Assembly: GCA_019745195.1 (NCBI GenBank)
Contig: JAIETL010000023.1
Coordinates: 98,012-162,011 of the forward strand
Origin: Beijerinckiaceae bacterium
Lineage (GTDB): Bacteria; Pseudomonadota; Alphaproteobacteria; Rhizobiales; Beijerinckiaceae
Length of the DNA stretch: 64,000 bases
Reading direction: 5' to 3'
The position numbers and the translations under genes are program-made. Under the pieces are notes generated by a model. It did no database searches, was not told where the DNA came from, and saw only the letters and a list, made by a program, of their open reading frames with translations. Position 1 is the first letter of the stretch, and every line of letters begins with the position of its first letter. This document shows positions 26,284-35,397 of the stretch, piece by piece.

Positions 26284-27686
26284 ATGACCGATACGCCGAG
26301 ACTGACCCTGCCCCTGCTCGCCGCAGGCCAGGCGCAGAAGCATGTCACCCATAACGATGCGCTGACGCGGCTCGACGCGCTCGTTCACCTCGCCGTGCAG
26401 AGCCGCAGCCAGACGACGCCGCCAGCCTCGCCTGACGCGCTGGCGGCCTATATCGTCCCGCCCGCCGGCACGGGCGTCTTCGCAGGCCGCACGGACGATC
26501 TTGCGATCTTCGAGGATGGCGGCTGGAGCTTCCTCGAACCGCGTCCCGGCTGGCAGGCCTGGATCGCGGACGAGGCCGAGCACCATGTCTGGACCGGCAC
26601 GCAATGGCGGCGCTCCCAGCCGAGCAGCGCCATCGGCGCGAGCCTCTGGGGCGTCAACATCGCCGCCGATACGACGAACCGGCTGGCCGTCTCCTCCCCC
26701 GCCACCCTGCTCAGCCATGCCGGCAGCGACCACCGGCTGACGCTCAACAAGGCCGCCGCCGCCAACACCGCGAGCCTGATCCTGCAGGACGGCTTTTCCG
26801 GCCGCGCCGAAATCGGGCTCACGGGAGACGACGACCTCCACATGAAGGTCAGCGCCGACGGGGCGGCATGGACGCAGGCGCTGACGATCGACCGAACCAC
26901 CGGCGTGGTCGCATTGCCCGCCTCGCCCTGGGCGCGCGAGACCGCCCGGCAGAACCTGCTGATCAATGGCGACATGCAGGTCAACCAGCGCGGCTTCGCA
27001 GGCGGCGCTCTGGCGGCCGGCATCTACGCCTTCGACCGCTGGAAGGCCGACACCGGCGGGGCAAACCTCTCACGGAGCGGCTTCGACCTGACGCTGACCT
27101 CCGGAGCCATCGTCCAGCCGGTCGAGCCGGCGCTCTGGGGCGTCGGCTCCTTCGCGCTGACGCCGCTGACTCTCTCGGTCGAGGATCTGGCGGGCGGCAA
27201 CCTCACGGTCGGCATCGGCAGCGTCAGCGGCACGATCACGCCCGGCAGCGGCCGCCGCTCCGTGACCTTGACCCCTGCCGCAGGCGATAGCGGCACGCTC
27301 GCGATCAGGCTCGCGCCGGCCTCGGGCGCGGTCACCCTGCGCCGGATCAAGCTCGAGCGCGGCAACGCCGCCAGCCCGTGCCGTGGGACGAGCGCCCGCT
27401 GCCGCAAAGCCAGGCATTCTGCCGGCGCTACTACTGCCGGCTCGACGGCGCGATGCTGCTCGACGCCTACCAAAGCGCGGGCGGAACCTGCCAATCGGCG
27501 CTCGCGCTGCCGACGCCGATGCGGATCACCCCCACCGTCAGCTTTGCGATCAGCACCGAAGCCAACTGCTCCGATCGCGGCGTGACCGCGGCCTCGTCCA
27601 CGCTGGCCTATCTGCGGCTGACGGCTGCCGCCACAGGCCGCGCCTACGCCCTGTTCAACGACATCGCGTTCAGCGCCGAACTCTGA
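26284..27686 (+). pseudogene. DUF2793-domain protein with a 5-bp duplication frameshift
   Basis: The N-terminus MTDTPRLTLPLLAAGQAQKH then VTHNDALTRLDALVHLAVQS is the DUF2793 signature, found in phage-tail-like proteins of Rhizobiales. A middle beta-rich region follows (NLLINGDMQVNQRGFAGGAL). At 27376-27385 the word CCGTG is repeated in tandem. Removing one copy restores S-P-W-D-E-R-P-L-P and joins smoothly to FCRRYYCRLDGAMLLDAYQS through the stop at 27686. As read, translation leaves frame about 30 residues before a stop at 27585. Function unknown. Confidence 0.8.
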
Positions 27687-27690
27687 CGCG

Positions 27691-28608
27691 TCATTCGACG
27701 ACGAGCCTGCGCGCCTTGAGCAAGGCGAGCAGGCCCTCGTCGCGACGCGCCTCCAACTGCGCGATCGTCAGACCGCCGGCCTCGTCAGCGACGCCGGCCA
27801 CGATGGCGCGTCTGACAGGCTCATCGAGCGCAGGGCTGCCAAGCGAGGCCCAGCGCCGCTCCTGACTCGGGCCGAGATGGGCGAGATAGCCTGCGATCCC
27901 ACCCTCGCCGCCGCCAAGATGATAGGTCATATGCGGCCCCATCAGCGCCCAGCGCAGGCCGGGACCGTTGCAGAGCGCCGCATCAATCTCGGCCACGCTG
28001 GCGACGCCTTCCGCAACCAGATGCACCGCCTCCCTATAAAGCGCCGAGGCCAGCCGGTTGGCGATATGGCCCGGCATCTCGCGGTTGAGCACCACGGGCC
28101 TTCGTCCCTGCGCGCGATAATGGAGGCAGGCCCGCGCGACGACGTCGTCATCCGCGCCGACGATCTCGACCAGCGGCACGAGATGGGGCGGGTTAAACGG
28201 ATGGGCGACGATGATCCGCTCGGGCGTCGCGCAGTCGGCGACGATCGCGCTGCGCACCAGCGCCGAGGTGCTGCTGGCGATGATCGCCTCGGGCGCGGCC
28301 AGCGCATCGATCTGGCGCAGCAGCCCGCGCTTGACCGCGTCGTTCTCGGGCCCGTTCTCCTGCACGAACTGCGCGCCCGCGAGCGCTTCTCCGAGGTCGG
28401 TGGTGAAGTCGAACCGGCCCGTGCTGTCCAGCCCCAGTTCGTCGAGCTGCGCCCGCGCCCGCCCGACATAGGCCGCGAACCGAGCTTCCGCCTCCGGCGC
28501 GGGATCATAAGCCGCCACATCCATGCCATGCGCCATGGCGAGCGCGGCCCAGCTTGCGCCGATCATGCCGGCGCCGACGATGGCGATGCGCGAAATCCCG
28601 GTCGTCAT
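27691..28608 (-). CDS. 3-hydroxyacyl-CoA dehydrogenase family protein (L-gulonate/carnitine dehydrogenase-like)
   Basis: A 305-residue NAD-dependent dehydrogenase. The N-terminal Rossmann motif is AIVGAGMIGASWAALAMAHG. Catalytic His is in AHPFNPPHLVPLVEIVG, preceded by SSTSAL, and the C-terminal helical domain contains REMPGHIANRLASALYREAV and NGPGLRWALMGP. The pattern fits the one-domain subgroup of L-gulonate 3-dehydrogenase (lambda-crystallin) and carnitine dehydrogenase, not fatty-acid fusion proteins. It is convergent with the DUF2793 gene (4-bp gap) and 7 bp downstream of the Bug receptor gene. Confidence 0.88.
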   Translation of the reverse strand: MTTGISRIAIVGAGMIGASWAALAMAHGMDVAAYDPAPEAEARFAAYVGRARAQLDELGLDSTGRFDFTTDLGEALAGAQFVQENGPENDAVKRGLLRQIDALAAPEAIIASSTSALVRSAIVADCATPERIIVAHPFNPPHLVPLVEIVGADDDVVARACLHYRAQGRRPVVLNREMPGHIANRLASALYREAVHLVAEGVASVAEIDAALCNGPGLRWALMGPHMTYHLGGGEGGIAGYLAHLGPSQERRWASLGSPALDEPVRRAIVAGVADEAGGLTIAQLEARRDEGLLALLKARRLVVE

Positions 28609-28615
28609 CGCCGCA

Positions 28616-29590
28616 TCACTCCGGCTTCAGCCCGGTCGCCTTGATCACCGTGCTCCATTTCGTCATCTCGCTGTCGATCAGGGCCGCGGCGTCGGCCGGC
28701 GTGCCGGGCCTGGGCGTCACGCCCTGCAGCTTCATCGCCTCCAGAGCCTTCGGCGAGTTCAGCGCCTTGACGATCTCGGCGTTGAGCTTGTCGATGATCG
28801 GCTGCGGCGTGCCGGCGGGCGCGAGCACGCCGAACCAGGAGCCGATCTCGAAATCGGCCAGCCCCTGCGAGATCGCGGTCGGATAGGTCGGCATGAAGGG
28901 CGAAGGCTCGCGGCCGGTGGTGGCGATCGCCTTGAGCGAGCCGGCGTTCACATGCTGGAGCACGGAAGGGATGGTGTCGAACATCACCTTGACCTGCCCG
29001 CCGATCATGTCCGTCATCGCCGGCCCCGAGCCGCGATAGGGCACATGGCCGAGCTTGGTGCCGGCGCGCGCATTGAACATCTCGCCGGCGAGATGCTGCG
29101 GCGAGCCGTTGCCTGAGGAAGCGTAGTTGAACGCGTCGGGCTGCGCCTTGGCGAGCGCGATCAGTTCGGGGATGGTCTTGGCCTGAACCGAGGGATGCAC
29201 CACCAGCGCCAGGCCCACCGTGCCGGCGATGCTGATCGGCGAAAAATCCTTCTTCAGGTCAAAGCCGGGCTTGGCCTGCAGGCCCATATTGATCGAATGG
29301 CTGGTGAGCGCGCCCATCAGCAGCAGGTAGCCGTCGGGGGTGGCGCGGGCGACGGCCGCCGCCCCGACGCTGCCGGCCGCTCCCGCGCGGTTCTCGACGA
29401 CGACGCGCTGGCCCAGCGTCTGCGACAGTTCCTCGGCGATGACGCGGCCGATAATGTCGGTCGCCCCGCCCGGCGCATAGGGCACCAGCAGCGTGACCGG
29501 CTTGTTGGGATAGGCCTGCGCGAAAGCAGGCGCGGCGACCGCGAGCGAAATAGCGGCGAGCGCGCCCGTCAGGAGATGGCGTTTCAGCAT
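28616..29590 (-). CDS. TTT-type periplasmic receptor (Bug family), no adjacent TctAB
   Basis: A 324-residue Bug receptor. Signal peptide MLKRHLLTGALAAISLAVAA to AFAQ, then PVTLLVPYAPGGATDIIGRV and ENRAGAAGSVGAAAVA. HVPYRGSGPAMTDMIGGQVK and GTPQPIIDKLNAEIVKAL are conserved. GGAGGAACC precedes the ATG. It sits between an IlvD-family gene and a dehydrogenase gene, all minus strand. No membrane partners are nearby. Confidence 0.92.
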   Translation of the reverse strand: MLKRHLLTGALAAISLAVAAPAFAQAYPNKPVTLLVPYAPGGATDIIGRVIAEELSQTLGQRVVVENRAGAAGSVGAAAVARATPDGYLLLMGALTSHSINMGLQAKPGFDLKKDFSPISIAGTVGLALVVHPSVQAKTIPELIALAKAQPDAFNYASSGNGSPQHLAGEMFNARAGTKLGHVPYRGSGPAMTDMIGGQVKVMFDTIPSVLQHVNAGSLKAIATTGREPSPFMPTYPTAISQGLADFEIGSWFGVLAPAGTPQPIIDKLNAEIVKALNSPKALEAMKLQGVTPRPGTPADAAALIDSEMTKWSTVIKATGLKPE

Positions 29591-29647
29591 GGGGGGTTCC
29601 TCCGATTGGGACGACGGGCCGGTTGATCCGGCCTCGCCAGATGGGCG

Positions 29648-31363
29648 TCAGCAGAAGTCGAAATCGCAGCCTTCGTCGGCTTGCAGAACGGTCGTCAGAT
29701 AGAGCCCGCGATAGCCGCGCGAGGGCTCTGTGAGATGTGCGGGCGGGCGCCATTCGGTCTGGCGGCGCGCCAGTTCGGCCTCGTCGACGAGGAGTTCGAT
29801 CCGCCGCGCCGGCACGTCGAGGCTGATCATGTCGCCGTCGCGCACCAGCCCGAGCGGTCCGCCGACGGCCGATTCAGGCGTGATGTGGAGCACGATCGTG
29901 CCGAAGGCCGTGCCGCTCATACGGGCGTCCGAGATGCGGACCATGTCCTTGACACCGGCCTGCGCCAGCTTTTTCGGGATCGGCAGATAGCCGGCCTCCG
30001 GCATGCCGGGCGCGCCTTTCGGCCCGGCGTTGCGCAGCACCAGCACGTCGTCCGCCTTCACGTCGAGCGCGGGATCGTCCATCCGCCGCACCATGTCCTC
30101 GACGGAATCGAACACCACCGCCCTGCCCTTATGCTTCAGCAGCGCCGGCGAAGCCGCCGAATGCTTGATCACCGCGCCGCCGGGCGCGAGGTTGCCGCGC
30201 AGCACCGCCATGCCGCCGGTCTGCTTCAGCGGCGCGGACGCGCTGCGGATGATCGTCTGGTTGGGAACCTCCTCGGCGGCGTCCGCGATCTCGCCGATGG
30301 TCTGCCCGGAGATCGTCATGGCGTCCAGATCGAGATGGCCGCGCAGTTCCCTCATGAGCTTCGGCATGCCGCCGGCCCAGTGGAAATGCTCCATGTAGTG
30401 GTCGCCGGACGGCTTCAGGTCGATCAGCACCGGCACCTCGCGGCCGATCGCGTCGAACTCTTCGAGATCGATCGTCATGCCGGCACGCCGCGCGATGGCG
30501 GACAGATGGACCAGCCCATTGGTCGAGCCGCCGATCGCCTGCAGCACCACCATGGCGTTGCGGAAGGCGGCCTTGGTCAGAAGCTCGCTCGGCCTCGGCC
30601 CGCTTTTGGCCAGCGCCACGGCCTGCCTGCCGCTGGCCTCGGCCGCGCGGATGCGGTCGGCATGGGTGGCGGGGATGGTGCCCGAGCCCGGCAGCGCGAT
30701 GCCCAGCGCCTCGACGAGGCAGCCCATCGTGCTCGCCGTGCCCATCACCATACAGGTGCCTTGCGTCGGCGCGAGCCGCCCGCTCAGCACGTCGATCTCG
30801 GCCTCGTCGATCTGGCCGGCGCGGTGCTGACCCCAGAGCCGGCGGCAATCGGTGCAGGCGCCCAGCACCTCGCCCTTGTGGTGGCCAACCAGCATCGGCC
30901 CGGTGATGAGCTGGATCGCCGGGACATCGGCCGAGACCGCGCCCATGAGTTGCGCCGGCACGGTCTTGTCGCAGCCGCCGATCAGCACGACGGCATCCAT
31001 CGGCTGGGCGCGGATCATCTCCTCGGTGTCGATCGCCATGAGATTGCGCAGGAACATCGAGGTCGGGTTCGAGAAGGACTCGTGGATCGAGACCGTGGGG
31101 AACTCCATCGGCAGGCCGCCGGCCAGCATCACGCCGCGCTTGGCCGCCTCGATCAGGCGCGGTACGTTGCCGTGGCAGGGGTTGAAGTCGCTGAAGGTGT
31201 TGGTCAGGCCGATGATCGGCCGGTCGAGCGCGTCGTCCGAGAACCCCGCCGCCTTGATGAAGGCCTTGCGCAGGAACAGCGAGAAGCCGGGGTCGCCATA
31301 GCTGGCGAGATTGCGGCGCATGCCGCTGGCGGCAGGCTTTTTGGGATCGTCGGCGGTGGTCAT
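29648..31363 (-). CDS. IlvD/Edd-family dehydratase
   Basis: A 571-residue iron-sulfur dehydratase with cluster cysteines at C63 (FNPCHGNVPRL), C131 (LIGGCDKTVP) and C204 (TQGTCMVMGTAST). RISDARMSGTAFGTIVLHI is intact. It differs clearly from the enzyme at 24441 (GTIPATHADRI and CTDCRRLWGQ here). A sugar acid or dihydroxy acid is the expected substrate. The start at 31363 faces a GntR gene across 61 bp, and an operator-like palindrome lies between them. Confidence 0.88.
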   Translation of the reverse strand: MTTADDPKKPAASGMRRNLASYGDPGFSLFLRKAFIKAAGFSDDALDRPIIGLTNTFSDFNPCHGNVPRLIEAAKRGVMLAGGLPMEFPTVSIHESFSNPTSMFLRNLMAIDTEEMIRAQPMDAVVLIGGCDKTVPAQLMGAVSADVPAIQLITGPMLVGHHKGEVLGACTDCRRLWGQHRAGQIDEAEIDVLSGRLAPTQGTCMVMGTASTMGCLVEALGIALPGSGTIPATHADRIRAAEASGRQAVALAKSGPRPSELLTKAAFRNAMVVLQAIGGSTNGLVHLSAIARRAGMTIDLEEFDAIGREVPVLIDLKPSGDHYMEHFHWAGGMPKLMRELRGHLDLDAMTISGQTIGEIADAAEEVPNQTIIRSASAPLKQTGGMAVLRGNLAPGGAVIKHSAASPALLKHKGRAVVFDSVEDMVRRMDDPALDVKADDVLVLRNAGPKGAPGMPEAGYLPIPKKLAQAGVKDMVRISDARMSGTAFGTIVLHITPESAVGGPLGLVRDGDMISLDVPARRIELLVDEAELARRQTEWRPPAHLTEPSRGYRGLYLTTVLQADEGCDFDFC

Positions 31364-31389
31364 CGCGAGACCAGACTTGCTGCGGCGAG

Positions 31390-31403
31390 GATTGTCAACA
31401 ATC
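31390..31403. promoter_or_regulatory. Palindromic FCD-GntR operator candidate
   Basis: GATTGTCAACAATC is a perfect inverted repeat (GATTGT-CA-ACAATC) in the 61-bp divergent gap between the IlvD-like gene and the GntR gene. Its core TTGTCAACAA fits the TNGTNNNACNA form known for FadR/FCD GntR sites. On the minus strand it also contains TTGACA, so binding could cover a -35 box. Confidence 0.65.
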
Positions 31404-31424
31404 ATGTCGCCAAGGAGCAGAGCC

Positions 31425-32120
31425 ATGAGCGTCGTCACGCTGAAGCCCGCCGCGCCCGACCGCATGCGCGCCATCGCGGACGCGATCGAGGAGGAGATCG
31501 TGCTCGGCTGGCTTTTGCCGCGCGAGCGCCTGATCGAGGAGGAACTGGCGGCGCGCTTTGCCGTGAAGCGCCATGTCGTGCGCGAGGCGCTGGCCGAACT
31601 GGAGCGCGACGGGCTGATCGAGCGCGTGCCCAACAAGGGCGCGGCGGTGAAACGGCTCGACCCCGAGGAGGTGCGCCAGATCTATTCGGTGCGCGAGGCG
31701 CTGGAGACGCTCGCGGCGGCGCAAATCCCGCTGCCGGCCGACCCTGCCGTCGTCACGGAACTCCGAACCGTGCAGCAGCGGCATGCATCGGCTGTCGCCG
31801 CTGGCGACGCCCGCGCGGCCTTCCGCGCCAACATGGCGTTCCACGAGGCGCTTTTCGCCGTCTGCGGCAACCGGCACCTCGTCGAGCTGATCCAGATGAT
31901 GGCCCAAAAAGTCCATGGCGCGCGCTCGATCACTGCCGCGAGCCTCGACCATCTGGCGCTCGCCCGCGACGAGCACGCGGCGATGGTCGAGGCTTTGGAG
32001 AACGGCGATCGCGCGCGTCTGGTCGCTCTCTGCCGGGACCACCTGATTCCCTCGCGCGACGCCTATATCGCGACGGTCGAGCGCCGGCACGCTCCCGACA
32101 AGATGCGCTCCTCCCCATAG
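31425..32120 (+). CDS. GntR-family regulator, FCD subfamily
   Basis: A 231-residue regulator starting MSVVTLKPAAPDRM, with AAGGAG seven bases before ATG 31425; a longer frame upstream lacks this. The helix-turn-helix reads LPRERLIEEELAARFAVKRH and VVREALAELERDGLIERVP. The FCD domain has RANMAFHEALFAVCGNRHLV and the late AALCRDH-like LVALCRDHLIPSRDAY. Divergent from the second IlvD-like dehydratase operon, which it probably represses. Confidence 0.92.
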   Translation: MSVVTLKPAAPDRMRAIADAIEEEIVLGWLLPRERLIEEELAARFAVKRHVVREALAELERDGLIERVPNKGAAVKRLDPEEVRQIYSVREALETLAAAQIPLPADPAVVTELRTVQQRHASAVAAGDARAAFRANMAFHEALFAVCGNRHLVELIQMMAQKVHGARSITAASLDHLALARDEHAAMVEALENGDRARLVALCRDHLIPSRDAYIATVERRHAPDKMRSSP

Positions 32121-32232
32121 CCCTCATCCTGAGGAGCGCTCGCAGAGCGCGTCTCGAAGGATGCTCCAGATGTCTCCGGAGCGAACTGGAGCACCCTTCG
32201 AGACGCCGCTGCGCGGCTCCTCAGGATGAGGG
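32121..32232. repeat. Long palindromic intergenic repeat (CTCATCCTGAGG family)
   Basis: The left half starts CCCTCATCCTGAGGAGC and ends TCGAAGGATGCTCCAG. The right half mirrors it from CTGGAGCACCCTTCGAG to CTCCTCAGGATGAGGG. Each half holds its own inner stem. It fills the space between two convergent genes and could end transcription from both. The compact insert in the transposase at 930-956 carries the same ends. Confidence 0.85.
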
Positions 32233-32246
32233 CCGTGTAGTTCGGT

Positions 32247-32993
32247 TCAGTCCGCGTAGACGCTCTTCACATGCGCGTTGATCGCCGCGATGTCGGGCAG
32301 TACGCCGCCGTTGCGGGCGGCCAGATGGCCCTCATGCCAGTACCAGTCGTCGAAGCCGACATTCAGCCTCTGGTAGCCGGCCTCGCTCAGCAGCGTGCGC
32401 ATCTGCTCGCGGCGCGGCTCGACGAAATTATGCTCGATGGTGAAGAGCGCGATGGCGTGGCGGGACAGATCGATGGTGCGCAGGATATCGAGTTCCGAAC
32501 CTTCGGTGTCGAGCGAGACATAGTCGAAGCCCGAGCCGCCCTGCCCGTCCGCCGCGTCCATCTCGTCGAAGGTGATGGTCGAGACCGTGATCAGCCCGTT
32601 CTCGCTGATCGCCTGCCGGCGATGCTCGGCATAGGCATCGGCCTCGGCATATTCAGCCAGCGTGCCGATCTCCTGCGAGGCCACGAAGGACAGCAATTGC
32701 CCGCCCTCGCGATGCACCGCCCTCTCGAGGCAGGTCGCGGTCCGGCTTGCGGCGAGCTTTGAAAAGAGCAGCGGATTGGGCTCCACCAGCACGCCGCCCC
32801 AGCCATGCTCGCGCTCCAGGAACAGGGTGTTGGAGTGCAGCACGCCATCGAACGCGCCGATCTCGGCGAAACGCCCGCCTTGGCGGCCGAGGCACATCGC
32901 CAGCGCCCAGCGCTCCTGCTCGATCTGCGAATGGGTCGGAGCGTCGAAAGCCTGCCGCCAGGACAGGCGAGGCGAGGATGGAGATGTCGGCAT
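32247..32993 (-). CDS. FkbM-family SAM-dependent methyltransferase
   Basis: A 248-residue protein with SAM motif I in GRFAEIGAFDGVLHSNTLFL and the family acidic motif in FDYVSLDTEGSELDIL. The neighbouring VLVEPNPLLFSKL segment fits post-I. FkbM enzymes O-methylate sugars or polyketides, and here the target is unknown. The gene stands alone between repeats, convergent with the GntR gene. Residues 1-30 are variable, so the start is less certain than the rest. Confidence 0.85.
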   Translation of the reverse strand: MPTSPSSPRLSWRQAFDAPTHSQIEQERWALAMCLGRQGGRFAEIGAFDGVLHSNTLFLEREHGWGGVLVEPNPLLFSKLAASRTATCLERAVHREGGQLLSFVASQEIGTLAEYAEADAYAEHRRQAISENGLITVSTITFDEMDAADGQGGSGFDYVSLDTEGSELDILRTIDLSRHAIALFTIEHNFVEPRREQMRTLLSEAGYQRLNVGFDDWYWHEGHLAARNGGVLPDIAAINAHVKSVYAD

Positions 32994-33083
32994 GAGGTCT
33001 CGTGGCTTCCGCTCGGCGGCCGGATTGCCGCCCGAGAGTGGTAGCCCAGCCGCGCGGCGCAGGGAAAGCGCCGCCTGCGACGC

Positions 33084-33830
33084 TCAACCGAAACGGCGCG
33101 GCCTCAGCCCCGCATGGAACCAGGAGATCATCGAATAGATGTCATGCACCGGCAGCCCCGTCGCCGCCTGCACGGCCGCCGCATAGGGCGGCATATTGGT
33201 GCATTCGAGCACGATCGCGCCGATATCGGGATGCTGCGCGACCAGCGCCAGCGCCGCATCGACAACGTCCTGCCGGGCGAGATCGACATCCATGTCGTCC
33301 TTCTCGGCTCCGATCAGCACGCGGAAGAACTCGCGGCCATGCTCCGTCCCGGCGATCGGCGTATCGAGCGGTACGCCCGCGCCCGTCAGATGCGCCGGCG
33401 TCAGGCTCTGGGCCGAGACTGTGACGATACCGACGCGCTTGGCCTGCGGCAAGGTCGCCTGCACCCACGGAACCTGCATCAGCGCCGAGGTAGCGACCGG
33501 CACGTCGAGCGCCGCCGAAAGTTCGCGCTGGAACAGCGCCAGGAACCCGCAATTGGTGGTGATCGCCTCGGCCCCGAGCGAAATCAGCTCCCGGCCCGCC
33601 GCGATGAAGTCCGGCAGCAGCCCCTGCGCGCCTTTCATCACAACGCGGTCGGGGCTCGCTCCCGACACGACGCGGTACAGCACAGGAAACGGCCACGTAC
33701 CCGCATTGCCCATATCGCCGGGAATGCGCGGAAACCGCGCCTGCAGCATCAATATGCCCAGCGGCGCGCCATAGATCGCCTTGCCGCCGCGCGCGATATG
33801 GCTTCCGGTCTCGTCGCCGCTCATCGTCAT
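33084..33830 (-). CDS. Aspartate/glutamate racemase-family protein
   Basis: A 248-residue protein with the two active-site cysteines of the family: C94 in TTNCGFLALFQREL and C210 in IVLECTNMPPYAAA. GILMLQARFPRIPGDMGNAG is typical of the subgroup that includes hydantoin racemase-like and maleate isomerase-like proteins. I chose ATG 33830 because family similarity begins there. ATG 33911 overlaps the TctA stop by ATGA and would add 27 residues with weaker codon bias. It follows a complete TTT operon, so it probably isomerises or racemises the imported acid. Confidence 0.82.
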   Translation of the reverse strand: MTMSGDETGSHIARGGKAIYGAPLGILMLQARFPRIPGDMGNAGTWPFPVLYRVVSGASPDRVVMKGAQGLLPDFIAAGRELISLGAEAITTNCGFLALFQRELSAALDVPVATSALMQVPWVQATLPQAKRVGIVTVSAQSLTPAHLTGAGVPLDTPIAGTEHGREFFRVLIGAEKDDMDVDLARQDVVDAALALVAQHPDIGAIVLECTNMPPYAAAVQAATGLPVHDIYSMISWFHAGLRPRRFG

Positions 33831-33907
33831 CGCCAAATCCGCCCTGCCGCTCACGAACGCTGCGTATAGGGCTTGCGGCGACGTGGCGGAAGCATCGATG
33901 CATCTGG

Positions 33908-35392
33908 TCACACGGCGGCGACGCGCGGCCTGAACATCCGCAGCAGCGGGGGCGCGAGCACTGCTGCAGCCGCGCAGGCCAGCAGCACGGCCGAGATCGG
34001 GCGGGTGAAGAAGATCTCGACGCTGCCGTGAGAGAGCGTCATCGACTGGCGCAGCGAGTTCTCGAAGATGGTGCCCAGCACGAGCCCGAGGATCAGCGGC
34101 GCGGGCGGCCAGTCATAGCGCATCATCGCCCAGCCGAGCGCGCCGAAACCAACCAGCATCCAGACATCCTCGATCGAGTTCGCCTGCGAATAGACGCCGG
34201 CCACGCAGAGCGCGAGGATCGGCGGATAGAGCCAGGCATAGGGCATCCGCAGGAGCTGCGCGAAGAGGCGCGCCAGCGGCAGGTTCATGATCAGCAGCAT
34301 CAGATTGCCGATATACATGCTGGCGATGACCGCCCAGACCAGCGCCGAGTTCTTCTCGAAGAGCTCGGGGCCGGGACGGACCCCGAACATGATCAGCGCC
34401 CCCAGAATGATCGCCGTGGTGCCCGACCCCGGCACGCCGAGCGCCAGCATCGGCACCATCGCGCCCGCAGCGGCCGCATTGTTGGAGGCCTCGGGGCCGG
34501 CGACGCCCTCGATCGCGCCCTTGCCGAAGCGCGAGGGATCCTTGGCGACCTTCTTCTCGACGATATAGGCGATGAAGGAGGCGATCGTCGCCCCCGTCGC
34601 CGGCAGCACCCCGACGAAAAAGCCGATGAAGCTGCCGCGCAGGATCGGCATGCGGCTGGCCCGCCATTCCGCCCGCGATGGCAGCACATTGGCGACGTTG
34701 GTGATCGGCGCGGGCGTCGGCTTGCCGACGCTGGAGAGAACCTCGCCGACGCCGAAGATCGCGACCGTCAGGACGATGAAGCCGACCCCGTCGAGCAGCC
34801 AGAGCCTGTCGAACGCGAAACGCGCCACGCCGGTCTGCTGGTCGATGCCGACCGTGCTGATCAGCAGGCCGAAGACGCCGGTGGTGAGGCCCTTGAGAAC
34901 CGAGCCGCCCACGGCCGCCAGCGCGGTCAGGCCCAGCACCACGAGCGCGAAATATTCGGGCGGCCCGAAGGCCAGCGCCGCGCGCGCCATCGGCGGCGCC
35001 AGCAGCATCAGGCCGATGGTGGAGATCGTGCCCGCGATGAAGGAGCCGATCGCCGCGATCCCCAGCGCCACGCCGGCCTTGCCCTGCAGCGCCATCTGGT
35101 AACCGTCGATGCTGGTCATCACGCTCGATGGTTCGCCGGGCACGCTGATCAGCACGGAGGTCAGCGTGCCGCCATACTGCGCTCCGTAATAGATGCCGGC
35201 GAACAGGATGATGGCAGAGGTCGGGTCCGCCCCGAAGGTCAGCGGCAGCAGCAGCGCGATCGCCGAGGACGGGCCGATGCCCGGAAGCGCGCCGACGAGT
35301 TGCCCGGCGAAGACGCCGGCAAAGCACATCAGCAGGTTCCAGGGCGTCAGGGCGCTGGCGAAGCCAGCAGCGAGTTCGTAGATCACCGACAC
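33908..35392 (-). CDS. tctA: TTT large membrane subunit TctA
   Basis: A 494-residue permease with about 12 membrane spans. The family signature GALPGIGPSSAIALLLPLTF is near the start, then AGIYYGAQYGGTLTSVLISV and PGEPSSVMTSIDGYQMA. GAIEGVAGPEASNNAAAAGA and LALGVPGSGTTAIILGAL form the second repeat half. The start is a GTG at 35392, six bases after the tctB stop; a second GTG two codons later is possible. Middle part of the receptor-TctB-TctA-racemase operon. Confidence 0.93.
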   Translation of the reverse strand: MSVIYELAAGFASALTPWNLLMCFAGVFAGQLVGALPGIGPSSAIALLLPLTFGADPTSAIILFAGIYYGAQYGGTLTSVLISVPGEPSSVMTSIDGYQMALQGKAGVALGIAAIGSFIAGTISTIGLMLLAPPMARAALAFGPPEYFALVVLGLTALAAVGGSVLKGLTTGVFGLLISTVGIDQQTGVARFAFDRLWLLDGVGFIVLTVAIFGVGEVLSSVGKPTPAPITNVANVLPSRAEWRASRMPILRGSFIGFFVGVLPATGATIASFIAYIVEKKVAKDPSRFGKGAIEGVAGPEASNNAAAAGAMVPMLALGVPGSGTTAIILGALIMFGVRPGPELFEKNSALVWAVIASMYIGNLMLLIMNLPLARLFAQLLRMPYAWLYPPILALCVAGVYSQANSIEDVWMLVGFGALGWAMMRYDWPPAPLILGLVLGTIFENSLRQSMTLSHGSVEIFFTRPISAVLLACAAAAVLAPPLLRMFRPRVAAV

Positions 35393-35397
35393 GGGCT

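Noticed and set aside
26284..27686. DUF2793 gene as part of a prophage
   Set aside because: No other phage structural, lysis or integrase gene is nearby.
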